Assembly: GCF_025466085.1 (NCBI RefSeq)
Contig: NZ_JANLOD010000018.1
Location: forward strand, 62,001 to 126,000
Source of the DNA: Pseudomonas sp. 14P_8.1_Bac3
GTDB taxonomy: Bacteria; Pseudomonadota; Gammaproteobacteria; Pseudomonadales; Pseudomonadaceae
Direction of reading: 5' to 3'
Length of the DNA stretch: 64,000 bases
The notes beneath the pieces were generated by a model that worked only from the letters and a program-made list of their open reading frames with translations, was not told the DNA's origin and searched no databases. Both the position numbers and the translations under genes were made by a program. Below, piece after piece: positions 18,594-28,563 of this stretch (its first letter is position 1; each line of letters opens with the position of its first letter).

Positions 18594-18832
18594 TCTGGCT
18601 GATCCGCGTCGAAGGGTTCCTCGGCCAGCTCGCCATCACGCTCGAGCAGCACCTGCACCTTCTGCTCGGCCTGGGCCAGCGCCGCCTGGCAATCACGGGT
18701 CAGACCGATGCCTTGCTCGAAAGCCGTCAGCGAATCTTCCAGCGACAACTCGCCGTTCTCCAGCCGCTCTACCAGCGTTTGCAGGTCAGCGAGGGATTGT
18801 TCGAAATCCAGTGCAGCTTTTTTGCGGGCCAT
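18590..18832 (-). CDS. xseB: Exodeoxyribonuclease VII small subunit
   Basis: An 80-residue helical protein with [20 protein letters not shown] and [13 protein letters not shown], diagnostic for XseB. It partners the XseA large subunit (not in the window) in a ssDNA exonuclease. It is first gene of the conserved xseB-ispA-dxs operon. Confidence 0.97.
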   Translation of the reverse strand: MARKKAALDFEQSLADLQTLVERLENGELSLEDSLTAFEQGIGLTRDCQAALAQAEQKVQVLLERDGELAEEPFDADQPE

Positions 18833-19211
18833 GGCGGCGATTTCCGGTTGACGTTAAACCGGCGCGACACTAGCAGACATGGGGGTTATGGGCAAATGAG
18901 CGGGCGTACAGCGCAATTCTCCCGGTAGGAGCGAGCAGGCTCGCGATGGTCATGAACGATAACGCGGGAAATCAGATGCCCCGCGGTGTGCTCAGGTTTT
19001 TCGCGAGCGTGCTCACGCCTACAGGAACCCTCCTCGTGATATCCCCCGCAAATCGAGATGTATCCGATTGTTAAAAATCTGCCAAATCGCTAACCTTCGC
19101 GCCTCTTACGGCCCATTAGTCACGGGTCTTTCTGACGAAACGCAGTTTTTGGATCTGTAAGGCGCCGAGGATCAGGCGCAAGGTTTCGTTATGCATGGCA
19201 GGAGGCGTCAC
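18833..19211. other. Divergent intergenic region xseB / magA
   Basis: A gap of 379 bases between divergent operons, holding the upstream regions of both. It contains one REP doublet (18925-19024) and an AT-richer stretch around 19060-19110 that probably carries the mag promoter, but no convincing -35/-10 pair could be fixed. No gene is seen. The mag leader ends with GGCAGGAGG, whose GGA core overlaps the ribosome-binding site. Confidence 0.6.
18925..19024. repeat. REP doublet, class GTAGGAGCGAGC
   Basis: Left unit GTAGGAGCGAGCAGGCTCGC and a diverged inverted right unit (TCGCGAGCGTGCTCACGCCTAC) enclose about 55 bases. This is a second REP class, distinct from the GTGGGAGCGGGC units, also found at 39341. 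Confidence 0.75.
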
Positions 19212-20003
19212 ATGCGTTCATGTCTTTTAGTGCTGATGGGGCTGGTCTGCGCGAGCGCGGCCCTGGCTGCACCGACGGCTGAGTTGTCGGAGCCGGTGGG
19301 CGGTTGGCGCTACAACGGCTTGCTCGACCGCAGCGAAAACCCGCAAGTGGCCTACCCCACGCCGCCCATCGACCGCGGCGTGCAGCGCAATCGCACGATG
19401 ATCGAAGGCCAGCTCAAGGCCATCGGCACGCAGCGCGGGCCGCACACCCTGGCCGTCAACGGCAATCCGCTGAATCTGTACACCGACGATGAAGGGCGGT
19501 TCGCCCGGCCCTATGCCTTTGGCGCGGGCTCCAACAGCGTCGAAGTGCGCAGCGCCGAAGGCCAGTCGCTCAAGCGTGTTCAATTCTATGAAGCCAACAA
19601 CCTGCGCACCCCGGCGCGGATTCGCGTGGTGCTGGGGTGGGACGATCCGAAAGCCGAGCTCGACCTGCACATCATTACCCCTGACGGCCAGCATGCGTTT
19701 TTCGCCCACACGGCGTTGACCAACGGCGGCGGCCTGGACCCGGACGGCGTCGACGGTCCCGGCCCGGAAATGTTCACCATGACCGCGCCGCTGCATGGCA
19801 CCTATCTGGTTTACGTGAACTATTGGGGCAACTTCGGCAGCGAAGGCTATAACTTCGATGAGACCAGCAACCAGAACGAGGTCATCACCTCGCAGATCAA
19901 CCTGGTGCTGAACGAAAACACCGTCGACGAAAAACGCGAGACGTTCATCGTGCCCCTACGCGCAATCGGTGACCTGCTGCTGGTCAAGACTTTCAACTAT
20001 TAA
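19212..20003 (+). CDS. magA: MagA, DUF2135 (YfaP-like) periplasmic protein of the macroglobulin operon
   Basis: A 263-residue secreted protein. ATG 19212 is chosen because GGAGG lies 7-11 bases upstream and gives a clean signal peptide ending ALAA. Residues 150-250 form the DUF2135 domain: LGWDDPKAELDLHIITPDG, GPEMFTMTAPLHGTYLVYVNYWG. In P. aeruginosa MagA belongs to the inner-membrane complex with MagB, MagD and MagF (published for PAO1; homology inferred here). It begins a six-gene run and is a paralogue of the last gene. The GGCAGGAGG leader could be an RsmA target, since mag expression in PAO1 is controlled through RetS/Gac/Rsm. Confidence 0.9.
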   Translation: MRSCLLVLMGLVCASAALAAPTAELSEPVGGWRYNGLLDRSENPQVAYPTPPIDRGVQRNRTMIEGQLKAIGTQRGPHTLAVNGNPLNLYTDDEGRFARPYAFGAGSNSVEVRSAEGQSLKRVQFYEANNLRTPARIRVVLGWDDPKAELDLHIITPDGQHAFFAHTALTNGGGLDPDGVDGPGPEMFTMTAPLHGTYLVYVNYWGNFGSEGYNFDETSNQNEVITSQINLVLNENTVDEKRETFIVPLRAIGDLLLVKTFNY

Positions 20004-20038
20004 GCATCCCGCTCCACGGATGATTGGGCCTTGTGAAC

Positions 20039-21742
20039 ATGAGTGATAACACTGTTTCTTCGGCAGCCGCTGCCAAACCTTCTCGTCGCTGGCCTGCCGT
20101 GCTGATCGGGCTGTGCCTGGTGGCCGGCGTAGCGGCCGGGTTGGGCTGGTTCATGCACAAACCCAAGGCGCCCCCGGCGCAGTTGGCCAGCGACAAGCTG
20201 GGGATGAGCCGCCCGGACGGTCTGCTCGAAACCCATTCCCTGAGCCAATTGCCCAAGGACCTGCTGGCGGTGCCGTTCCTCAAGGAAACCCTGACCGAAG
20301 ACTTCGTCTTCTATTACGAAGCGCATGTCGATCGCCTCGGGCTGATCGGCAGTCTGCGGCGGATCATCTACGAGCATGACCTGAAGTTGCAGGACAGCCT
20401 GATCGAGCAACTCTTCGATCAACCGGCGGACGTGGCGCTGTGGCGCGGGGCGGACGGTCGCCTGAAAGACTTCCTGCTGGTGATGGATCGCGGTGGCCTG
20501 GCCAAGGTGCTCGAGCCGTTGGCGAAAGTGGCGCTGGACGATACGCAGTTGAGCAAAGTCGGCGATCTGAAAGTCGGCGCCGACGACGTGGCGCTCTATC
20601 AGCTGACCTACAACGCCAGCAAGGCGCTGCTGTTCGCTTCCCACGGCGACAAACTGGTGGTGCTGTCGAATCCGACCAAGCTTCACGACCCGGAGAGCGG
20701 AGCATCACAAGAGCCAGGCAGCGTCTCGACCCAGGCCATCGCCGCGCTGCTCAACGGCGACAAACTGTTCCCCGAAGCTTTCGGCCTGCCACCCCGCGCG
20801 CCGGAAGTGAAGCAACGCCTGTCGGTCAACGCCAGCGTCCTGGCCATGGGTTACCAGCGTTTCATTCCGAACTTCGCCGGACTGCGCTTCGACTTGGATG
20901 ACAAAGGCTGGCACAGCTTCCTCGCCATGGACGAACTGGAGAACCAGCCGGATTTCGATTTCAAGCCGATCTGGCAAGCCATGCCGATGGGCGCCAGCGC
21001 CTGTGTGGCCCTGCCGCTCGCCGCCGCACAACAGAAGCCGTTGCTGGTGAAACTTGGCGCCGAAGACGCCGTGGCCCAGGCCTTGACCGAGCACATGGCC
21101 GGTGCTGCGGGCCTGTGCTGGTACGCCGATTCGCGGCTTTACACGCCGCTGCTGGTGGCCAGCCTGAACGACAAGGACAGCGCCAAACTCGACGGTGACC
21201 TGGGTACGCTGTTCGGCTCGATGGTCGGCGCCTATGAAGGCAACGTTGAAGAACACGCGTTCCCGGTGGTCGAGAAGCAGGACGGCGAAAACCATCAGTG
21301 GCAGCGTCAGGTCAGTTCCAACTTCGGCCCGTATGCGGCCAAGGACGCCGAGGACCCGGACGCGATCACCGGCAAGGCGTTCATGAAAGTCAGCCTGGCC
21401 CGCCACGGTTCGACGCTGCTGTTTTCCCTCGACGACAAACTCGTCGACAAAGCCCTCGGCACCCTCGACAAACGCTTCCCGCCGATGGCCGATGTGGTGC
21501 CGAAAGACCTGCTGATGCCGGTCTACTTCGGCCCGGATTCCATGGCGCAGCTGATGCAGCAGGAAACCCTCGACAGCCTGCCGCAAGACATGGAACCGGT
21601 GTTCTACAACGCCGCGCAAACCTACCTGATCCCGAAACTGCGCAAACTCGGCGGCTACGGCAAGTACGCATTGACCCTGCCCGAAGGCAGCGAGCCCGAC
21701 GGCCACTGGCAATGGCTGCCGCTGGAGTGGAAAGCCCTGTGA
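20039..21742 (+). CDS. magB: MagB, DUF2138 (YfaA-like) membrane-anchored protein
   Basis: A 567-residue protein with an N-terminal cytoplasmic tail, one transmembrane helix (about residues 21-43, [20 protein letters not shown]) and a large periplasmic domain of the DUF2138 family. ATG 20039 is used; a GTG 6 bases earlier is also possible. It sits 35 bases after magA and overlaps magC by 4 bases. The P. aeruginosa homologue co-purifies with MagD. No catalytic motif is evident, so an assembly or scaffold role for the macroglobulin is the likely function. Confidence 0.88.
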   Translation: MSDNTVSSAAAAKPSRRWPAVLIGLCLVAGVAAGLGWFMHKPKAPPAQLASDKLGMSRPDGLLETHSLSQLPKDLLAVPFLKETLTEDFVFYYEAHVDRLGLIGSLRRIIYEHDLKLQDSLIEQLFDQPADVALWRGADGRLKDFLLVMDRGGLAKVLEPLAKVALDDTQLSKVGDLKVGADDVALYQLTYNASKALLFASHGDKLVVLSNPTKLHDPESGASQEPGSVSTQAIAALLNGDKLFPEAFGLPPRAPEVKQRLSVNASVLAMGYQRFIPNFAGLRFDLDDKGWHSFLAMDELENQPDFDFKPIWQAMPMGASACVALPLAAAQQKPLLVKLGAEDAVAQALTEHMAGAAGLCWYADSRLYTPLLVASLNDKDSAKLDGDLGTLFGSMVGAYEGNVEEHAFPVVEKQDGENHQWQRQVSSNFGPYAAKDAEDPDAITGKAFMKVSLARHGSTLLFSLDDKLVDKALGTLDKRFPPMADVVPKDLLMPVYFGPDSMAQLMQQETLDSLPQDMEPVFYNAAQTYLIPKLRKLGGYGKYALTLPEGSEPDGHWQWLPLEWKAL

Positions 21743-22377
21743 CCGCGATTATCCGAGGCCTCGGCCTGCTGGCGCTGTTGCTGGGCAGTCGCGCATTCGC
21801 CAGTGAAACCGCCGCGCTGGATCCGCAGCAATCCCAGGTATTCCGCGCCTGGTTCGTGCGCATTGCCCAGGAACAACTGACCCAAGGCCCGAGCCCGCGC
21901 TGGTATCAGCAGGATTGCGCCGGACTGGTGCGCTTCGCCGCCAATGAAGCGCTGAAAGTCCACGACGACAAATGGCTGCGCAGCAATGGCCTGTCCAACC
22001 GCTACCTGCCGCCGGAACTGCAATTGAGCGAGGCTCAGCGCGGTCTCGCCCAACAATGGCAGCAAGGCGGCGGCAAGGTCGGTCCGTACGTCAACGCGAT
22101 CAAACTGATTCAGTTCAACAGCCATCTGGTGGGCCGTGACCTGGCGCAAGCCCGGCCCGGCGACCTGATGTTTTTCGATCAGGGCGACGACCAGCACCTG
22201 ATGATCTGGATGGGCCGCTACATCGCCTATCACACCGGCACCACCACCCCCACTGACAACGGCATGCGTTCCGCGAGCCTGCAGCAACTCATGACATGGA
22301 AGGACACCCGATGGATACCCGACGCAGCCAACCCCAACTTCATCGGCGTCTATCGACTGAACTTTCTCTCCCAATGA
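21739..22377 (+). CDS. magC: MagC, DUF1175 (YfaT-like) secreted protein with NlpC/P60-like Cys-His layout
   Basis: A 212-residue protein starting at the GTG that overlaps the magB stop. A signal peptide ([14 protein letters not shown]) is followed by the DUF1175 domain. [16 protein letters not shown] places a Cys at a helix start, ARPGDLMFF is the usual strand motif, and [14 protein letters not shown] places His downstream. This spacing resembles NlpC/P60 cysteine peptidases or amidases (DC.GL.. / PGDL..F / H..I..G). The enzymatic assignment is inference; DUF1175 has no proven activity that I know. It overlaps magD. Confidence 0.85.
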   Translation: MTAIIRGLGLLALLLGSRAFASETAALDPQQSQVFRAWFVRIAQEQLTQGPSPRWYQQDCAGLVRFAANEALKVHDDKWLRSNGLSNRYLPPELQLSEAQRGLAQQWQQGGGKVGPYVNAIKLIQFNSHLVGRDLAQARPGDLMFFDQGDDQHLMIWMGRYIAYHTGTTTPTDNGMRSASLQQLMTWKDTRWIPDAANPNFIGVYRLNFLSQ

Positions 22378-25300
22378 CCGGTGCCCGCATGTTGCGTTTT
22401 CTGCCTCTATTGTTGCTGTGGGTGCTGCCGTTATCGGCGGTCAACGCCGAAGACACCGTCGAGCCAAGCGGCTACACGCCGATGGCCGGTGAAAGCTTCT
22501 TCCTGCTGGCCGACAGCAGTTTCGCCAGTGACGAACAGGCGATGGTGCGTCTTGAAGCGCCGGGTCGCGACTATCGCCGTTTCCGCATGGAACCTTACGG
22601 CGGCGCCGACATTCGCGTGTACCGCATCGACAAGCCGCTGGATTTCCTCAAGCGTCAGAAAAACCTGCACCGGGTGGTCAGCGACGGTCAGTTCAAGGGC
22701 GAAGGCTTGTCGAACACCCTCGCGTACCTGTGGGACAACTGGTACCGCAAATCCCGTCGCGTGATGCAGCGGGCGTTTTCCTACGAATCCCGTAAGCAAG
22801 TCACCGAGGAAGTGCCGGAACTGAAGATGGGCAGCGCGATTGCCGCGCCGACGCCTTACGACGCTCGGCCACAATTCGCACTGATACCGGGTCTGCCGGT
22901 TGTCAGCCAGTTCCGTTATCCGCTGTGGGAAGCGAAACCGATCCAGCCACCGGAAGGCGTGAACCTGGCCGGTTCCTCCAGTGAATTTGTCAGCGTCGCG
23001 CCGGGCAACGTTTACATTCCGTTGGGGCACCTGAAACCGGGCCTGTATTTGGTGGAAGCGCTGATCGGCAAATACCGCGCGACCACCATGGTGTTCGTCT
23101 CCAACACCGTGGCGGTGAGCAAGATTGCCGGTGATGAATTGCTGGTGTGGGCCGCGCGCAAACACGAAGGCAGTTCCGTGCCGAAGGTGAATGTGCTGTG
23201 GACCGATGGCCTCGGCGTGATGAGCAGCGGCGCCACCGATGCCGATGGTTTGCTACGCCTGAAACACGTCAGCCCGGAGCGTTCGTTCGTGATTGGCGAG
23301 GACGAAGAGGGCGGGGTGTTCGTCTCCGAGAACTTCTACTACGACAGCGAAATCTACGACACCAAACTCTACGGGTTCACCGACCGGCCGCTGTATCGGC
23401 CGGGGGATTGGGTGTCGCTGAAGATCGTCGGTCGCGAGTTCAAGAATGCCCGGGATTCGGTGTTGCCGACGGCGGCGGATGTGAACGTCACGGTGCTCGA
23501 TGCCACGGGTACCGCGCTGCAATCGCTGGCGCTGAAACTCGACTCCAAGTCCGGCACTCAGGGCCGTTTCCAGTTGCCGGACAATGCGGTGGCGGGTGGT
23601 TATGAACTGCGTTTCAGCTACAAGGATCAGGCTTACAGCAGCGCCTTCCGCGTGGCCGAATACATCAAGCCGCATTTCGAAATCTCGCTGAACCTCGCGA
23701 AGCAGGATTACCGCACTGGCGAGTCGGTGAAAGGCAGCCTGGTGCTGTTGTACCCCGACGGCAAGCCAGTCGCGAACGCCAAGTTGAGCCTGAGCCTGCG
23801 TGCCCAGCAACTGTCGATGGTCGATAACGAGCTGCAATACCTCGGGCAATTCCCGGTGGAGCTGACCAGCACCGAACTGACCACTGACTCGAAAGGCAAC
23901 GCGACCCTCGACCTGCCCGCCGCCGATAAACCGAGCCGTTACATGCTCACGGTGTTTGCCAGCGACGGCGCGGCGTATCGGGTCAAGACCACCAAGGAAA
24001 TCCTCATCGACCGTGGCGCCGCGAGCTTCCGCTTGAGCGCGCCGCAGCGTTTCAGTGCGGTGGGCGACAAAGTGGTGTTCAGCTTCCTGAATGAGGGCGG
24101 CGGCGAGCAAAACAAAGCGGTCACGCCGAGCAGCTACAGCTGGGTACGTCTGGAGGACCAGACCAGTGGCGAAGGCAAACTTGCCGCCAGCGACAAAGGT
24201 TTCACGGTGGCCTTCGAGCGACCAGGCACCTACAACCTGACGCTGAAGGATGAGCATGGCCGCGTGGTCGGCGCGACCGGGCATTCGGTCACCGGCGATG
24301 GCGTCAAAGCCGTGCCCGGCACCGTTGAAATCGTCCTCGACAAAGCCGAATACAAGGCCGGCGACGAAGCCTTGGCGCTGATCACCTTCCCCGAGCCGGT
24401 GAGCGATGCGTTGCTGTCGCTGGAGCGCGACAAGGTCGAGGCCACTGCGCTGATGTCCAAGGGCGGCGACTGGCTGAAGATGGAAAAACTCAGCGAGACC
24501 CAATACCGCGCGCGCATCCCGGTGAAAGACAACTTCGCGCCGAACCTGACCTTCTCCGTGCTCTACACCAAGGGCGGTCAGTACAGTTTCCAGAACGCCG
24601 GGATCAAGGTGATCGCGCCGCAAATCGACGTGGCCATCGTCACCGATAAAGAGGCGTATCAGCCCGGTGACACGGTGTCGGTAGACCTCACCACCCAGTT
24701 CGCCGGCAAGCCGGTTCCGGCGCACCTGACGGTCAGCGTGGTGGATGAAATGGTCTACGCGCTGCAACCGGAAGTGGCGCCGACCATCGATCAGTTTTTC
24801 TATCACCCGCGCCGCAACAATGTGCGCACCAGCGCCAGTCTTTCATTCATCAGCTACGACGTGGCGTTGCCGGGCAGCCCCGGCGCACCGGGCAAAGCCA
24901 ACCGTAGCGAGCGTGGCGTGAAAGTGCTGGAGCGGCCCCGTCGTGAAGACGTCGACACCGCTGCCTGGCAACCGGAATTGATCACCGACGCCAACGGCAA
25001 AACCCGTTTCACCTTCAAGATGCCGGACTCGCTGACCCGCTGGCGCATCACCGCCCGGGCCATCGCCGATGACGGTCAGGTCGGGCAGAAGAAACAATTT
25101 GTACGCTCGGAAAAACCGCTGTACCTGAAGTGGAGCGGGCCGACCAGATTCCGTGCCGGCGACAAACCGGATCTCGGGGTGTTCGCCTTCAGCCAGGCCG
25201 AGCAACCGGTCAAGGCCGAGCTGGTGATGCATTACGCCGGCACCGAGCAACGTGTGCCGGTCACGCTGAACAACGGCATCAACTACATCACGCTGCCGGC

Positions 25301-26939
25301 GTTCGCGCTGGCCTCCGGCGAATGGACTGCCGAACTGGTGCAGGACGGCAAAACCGCCGATGCGCTGGCCGTGCGCCTGACCGCGTCCGGTGACGGCTGG
25401 CAGGTCACACAAAGCCAGAGCCTGGACGTGGTCAGCGGCGATACGCCGCTGACCTTGCCGGCCGATGCCACGGACATTCGCCTGCGCCTGGACGACAGTC
25501 CGCAAGCGCTGTTCCGCGCGGCCCTCGATGATCTGCTGAGCTATCCGTACGGTGGCGTCGAGCAGACGGCCAGTCGTTTGCTGCCGTTGAGCATCGCCTA
25601 TCCGACCTTGGCGTCGAACCCGCAGATCCGCGATCGCTTGCGCCTGATCATGCAAAACAGCCGTCTGCGTCTGGTGCAAATGGCCGGGCCGTCGGCGAGC
25701 TTCACCTGGTGGGGCATGGACGGTGAACCGGATGCGTTCCTCACGGCCTACGCCTACTACGCCGACTGGTACGCCAGCAAAGCGCTGGAACTGAGCCTGC
25801 CGCCGGAGCATTGGCAGCGGGTGCTGGAGGTCTATTCGAAGCAGGCGAAAAACACGCCGCTGTTGCAGCGCGCGTTGATCCTGTCGTTCGCCAAGCAGAT
25901 GCAGTTGCCGGTGAACACCTTGCTCGGCGGTTTGATGGACGACCTGGCGAAAGCCGGCGAGGGCAATGCCGCGAACCTGATGGAGGACGGTGAAGACAGT
26001 CTGGTCATGAGCGATCCGGAGTCGGCGCTGGGGTTGGCGGCGGCACGTACGTTGACGGCCTCGCTGGCGCGTCAGTCCAAGGTGAACCTGCCCGATGCGT
26101 TCAATCGTCAATTGGCGGATGCGCAACAGCGTTTGGCGGTCAGCTCTCAGCCGTTCGCCGAAGCCTTGAACCTGTCATTGCAAGCCTTCGATCAGGCACA
26201 CGCGCAAGCGTTGTTGCAGCGTCTGCTGCCACAGCAATCGACCCTGGAACGCGCGTTGGCGTTGACCTGGTTGCAGCGCAGCATTGAGCAGGCTTCGCCG
26301 ACTATCGCCCTGGCGCCGGGTGAAGGCTGGAAGAAACAGTACGGCGAAACCGGCGAGATGTACTGGACGTGGCAGGGTGCTGCGCCCGTGCCGGCAGTGC
26401 TGTCGTTGGCCGGCGTGCAAGAGCGTCCATTGCGCGCGGCGTTGAGCTTTCAGACCCGGCAACCGCCGGTTGATCCGATGGCGGTGACCATTACCCGTCG
26501 GCTGTCGCGTCTGGTGCCGGGTGACGAAGCCTTCACCTTCAAACTGGAAGCGGTCGGCACCCAGCCGTTGTCCAGCGACAGCCTGTACCTGGACGAGGTG
26601 ATCATCACCAGCAAAGCCATGAAACCACTGCGTTACGGCATGATCGAGGTGCCGCTGCCACCGGGCGCCGATGTCGAGCGCACCACCTGGGGCATCAAGT
26701 TGCTGGGCAAGGCCGGCACTGAGCCGACGGCGCTGGAAAAGGCGCGTTTCGAGCCGGGTCAGATGGCCTACGCGATTCCGGTGGATGCCTTGAGCGGCGA
26801 ACTGCGCGTGCGTCACCTGGTGCGCTTTTCGCAAAAAGGCCAGTTCAATCTGCCGCCGGTGCGTTTCACCCAGGTCTACGCGCCGCAGCATCAGGCCCAG
26901 GAACAGAAACCGGCGCTTGGCCAGGTCACGGTCAACTGA
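22374..26939 (+). CDS. magD: MagD, bacterial alpha-2-macroglobulin (YfaS type, no thioester cysteine)
   Basis: A 1521-residue periplasmic macroglobulin. A signal peptide ([20 protein letters not shown]) lacks a lipobox. MG1-type beta domains follow, the bait/MG region ([18 protein letters not shown] near 340), the A2M core ([20 protein letters not shown]), and the helical thioester-like domain near 1050-1300. The canonical CxEQ is replaced: PYGGVEQT has Gly1061 where the thioester Cys should be, so covalent trapping is impossible. In P. aeruginosa MagD is processed, membrane-associated and changes shape on elastase binding. The start overlaps the magC stop (ATGA). Confidence 0.95.
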   Translation: MTGARMLRFLPLLLLWVLPLSAVNAEDTVEPSGYTPMAGESFFLLADSSFASDEQAMVRLEAPGRDYRRFRMEPYGGADIRVYRIDKPLDFLKRQKNLHRVVSDGQFKGEGLSNTLAYLWDNWYRKSRRVMQRAFSYESRKQVTEEVPELKMGSAIAAPTPYDARPQFALIPGLPVVSQFRYPLWEAKPIQPPEGVNLAGSSSEFVSVAPGNVYIPLGHLKPGLYLVEALIGKYRATTMVFVSNTVAVSKIAGDELLVWAARKHEGSSVPKVNVLWTDGLGVMSSGATDADGLLRLKHVSPERSFVIGEDEEGGVFVSENFYYDSEIYDTKLYGFTDRPLYRPGDWVSLKIVGREFKNARDSVLPTAADVNVTVLDATGTALQSLALKLDSKSGTQGRFQLPDNAVAGGYELRFSYKDQAYSSAFRVAEYIKPHFEISLNLAKQDYRTGESVKGSLVLLYPDGKPVANAKLSLSLRAQQLSMVDNELQYLGQFPVELTSTELTTDSKGNATLDLPAADKPSRYMLTVFASDGAAYRVKTTKEILIDRGAASFRLSAPQRFSAVGDKVVFSFLNEGGGEQNKAVTPSSYSWVRLEDQTSGEGKLAASDKGFTVAFERPGTYNLTLKDEHGRVVGATGHSVTGDGVKAVPGTVEIVLDKAEYKAGDEALALITFPEPVSDALLSLERDKVEATALMSKGGDWLKMEKLSETQYRARIPVKDNFAPNLTFSVLYTKGGQYSFQNAGIKVIAPQIDVAIVTDKEAYQPGDTVSVDLTTQFAGKPVPAHLTVSVVDEMVYALQPEVAPTIDQFFYHPRRNNVRTSASLSFISYDVALPGSPGAPGKANRSERGVKVLERPRREDVDTAAWQPELITDANGKTRFTFKMPDSLTRWRITARAIADDGQVGQKKQFVRSEKPLYLKWSGPTRFRAGDKPDLGVFAFSQAEQPVKAELVMHYAGTEQRVPVTLNNGINYITLPAFALASGEWTAELVQDGKTADALAVRLTASGDGWQVTQSQSLDVVSGDTPLTLPADATDIRLRLDDSPQALFRAALDDLLSYPYGGVEQTASRLLPLSIAYPTLASNPQIRDRLRLIMQNSRLRLVQMAGPSASFTWWGMDGEPDAFLTAYAYYADWYASKALELSLPPEHWQRVLEVYSKQAKNTPLLQRALILSFAKQMQLPVNTLLGGLMDDLAKAGEGNAANLMEDGEDSLVMSDPESALGLAAARTLTASLARQSKVNLPDAFNRQLADAQQRLAVSSQPFAEALNLSLQAFDQAHAQALLQRLLPQQSTLERALALTWLQRSIEQASPTIALAPGEGWKKQYGETGEMYWTWQGAAPVPAVLSLAGVQERPLRAALSFQTRQPPVDPMAVTITRRLSRLVPGDEAFTFKLEAVGTQPLSSDSLYLDEVIITSKAMKPLRYGMIEVPLPPGADVERTTWGIKLLGKAGTEPTALEKARFEPGQMAYAIPVDALSGELRVRHLVRFSQKGQFNLPPVRFTQVYAPQHQAQEQKPALGQVTVN

Positions 26940-26940
26940 C

Positions 26941-28560
26941 ATGCCCCGGCGTTGGCTCTGGTGGTGGCTGTGTTTGATCCCTGCGCTGGCGACAGCGCAG
27001 GACGAGCCGCTGCGACTGGGCCTCAAGGGTGAGCTGCTGTCGCTGAGCCGGACTCAGGTGATTTCCCGCGAGCCGCTGCCGGCTGATTTGCAGACGCCGT
27101 TGGGCAGTTTGTGGAAGTTGTTTGTCTACGGTTGGCTGGTGGATACCGGTGCGCGAGAACCTGCGTATGAGTGTCGCGGGCAGTCGAAGGAAGAGGTTTA
27201 TTGCTGCACCGTGGGCGGCAAGATCGAGCGTGATCAGGCGTTGGTGAAGTCCTGCGGTCTGTACTTCGAACCGGCGCGGCTGGGTATTACCGGCGCGGAG
27301 TGGCGCACGTACTGGCAGGCACGGCAGGCGCCGGAGTGGTTGCTGGATTTGCCTTCGTTGCAACCTTCGACGCGGGTTTCGGTGGCGGAGTTATTGAAGG
27401 TGCTAGCGGAAATGCCAGCGCAAAATCAGGCGCGCCGCGTGTTGCTCGATGTGGTGTTGAACGCGGCTGACGGCAATGTCGTCGGTGAACTCGGCGGCCG
27501 CTTGCGGGTGAAAACCTGGAGCTGGTTGGGCGATCAGGATCCGTCGTCGCGCCAGGGCGGATTCGCCGGCTGGACGGTGGAGGGCACGCCGATCTGGGCC
27601 GGTGGACGCGGCACCAGTCAGATGGTTTTGCGTCATTACGCTGGCGCGTTGGCGTCGGTGGTGCCGGTGGAGTGGCCACTGGATACTGGGCGTTGCGTTG
27701 AGGTGGGGTTGTTTTCGCGCTATCCCATCGGGCGCGTGATGGCGGGGGATCGGGTGGTTCCTTCCGGACCTTTGCAGGGCGACTATCGCGTCGAATTCGT
27801 CAGCGGCAACCAACTCGATATTCACAGCGACGGCGAAGTGTTTCTGCTCAATGACAAGCTCGTCGCCCGCCTGGACCGCGAAGAGTACGTCGCCCGCGTC
27901 CTGCAACGGGAAGCCAAACCCGAACCCATCGAGGCCGCTAAAGCGCTGGCCGTCGCGATCAGAACCTACCTGCTGCAAAACGCCAGCCGCAACGGCGATT
28001 GCCTGAGCATCGACGACAGCAGCAGCCGCCAACGCGTCGCCCCGCGCCCGGCCACCGTCGAGTCACGCCACATCGCCGCGTGGACCAGCGACCTGGTCCT
28101 GGCCGGCAGCACCGTCACCTATCACTCCGACCAACCCGGCCCGGACAGACTCTCCTGGCAGCAAGCCGTTGAACAAGCCAACGCCGGCCAACGCTACGAC
28201 GCGATCCTGCTGCATGCCTATCCGCGTGCCAGCCTCAGCCGTTGGGACAACCCCGTCGCCTCCTGCGAAACCCTTCCCGCCGCGCAAGAGTGGTTGCAAA
28301 CCCAACGCCGCGGCTGGCGCCAACGCCTCGAAAGCGAAGCCGGCTACAACGACGTCAGTACCTTCGCCGTCTGCCGACTGGCTTTCGGTCGCCCCTACGT
28401 CGACCGCGAACGCCAGCGCATTTACGTGCGCGGCGTGCAGTCGCTGCAAGACCGCCTCGACCTGACCCACGAATACCTGCACCTGGCCTTCGAAGCCCAT
28501 CCGAACGGCCAGGATGAAACCTACATCGAAGGGCTCGCCCGCCACCTCTTGCTGGAATAG
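26941..28560 (+). CDS. magE: MagE, DUF2300 secreted protein with SxxK, SpoIID-like and HEYLH segments
   Basis: A 539-residue secreted protein (signal MPRRWLWWWLCLIPALATA). Three parts are seen. First, residues 50-260 resemble a penicillin-binding/class D beta-lactamase fold: GSLWK gives SxxK (Ser56-Lys59) and RVKTWSW (Lys191) stands where a KTG box is expected. Second, residues 310-440 match the SpoIID pattern, LDREEYVARVLQRE with Glu324, then EAAKALAVAIRTYLL and TVTYHSDQPG. Third, the C-terminus has HEYLH (510-514) with acidic residues in ETYIEG. The E. coli counterpart is YfaQ. Peptidoglycan-directed activity is inferred; catalysis is unproven. Confidence 0.85.
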   Translation: MPRRWLWWWLCLIPALATAQDEPLRLGLKGELLSLSRTQVISREPLPADLQTPLGSLWKLFVYGWLVDTGAREPAYECRGQSKEEVYCCTVGGKIERDQALVKSCGLYFEPARLGITGAEWRTYWQARQAPEWLLDLPSLQPSTRVSVAELLKVLAEMPAQNQARRVLLDVVLNAADGNVVGELGGRLRVKTWSWLGDQDPSSRQGGFAGWTVEGTPIWAGGRGTSQMVLRHYAGALASVVPVEWPLDTGRCVEVGLFSRYPIGRVMAGDRVVPSGPLQGDYRVEFVSGNQLDIHSDGEVFLLNDKLVARLDREEYVARVLQREAKPEPIEAAKALAVAIRTYLLQNASRNGDCLSIDDSSSRQRVAPRPATVESRHIAAWTSDLVLAGSTVTYHSDQPGPDRLSWQQAVEQANAGQRYDAILLHAYPRASLSRWDNPVASCETLPAAQEWLQTQRRGWRQRLESEAGYNDVSTFAVCRLAFGRPYVDRERQRIYVRGVQSLQDRLDLTHEYLHLAFEAHPNGQDETYIEGLARHLLLE

Positions 28561-28563
28561 GCC

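Noticed and set aside
21298-21738. Long N-terminal extension of MagC inside magB
   Set aside because: The GTG at 21739 overlapping the magB stop gives a proper signal peptide; the extension is an Arg/Ala-rich shadow frame.
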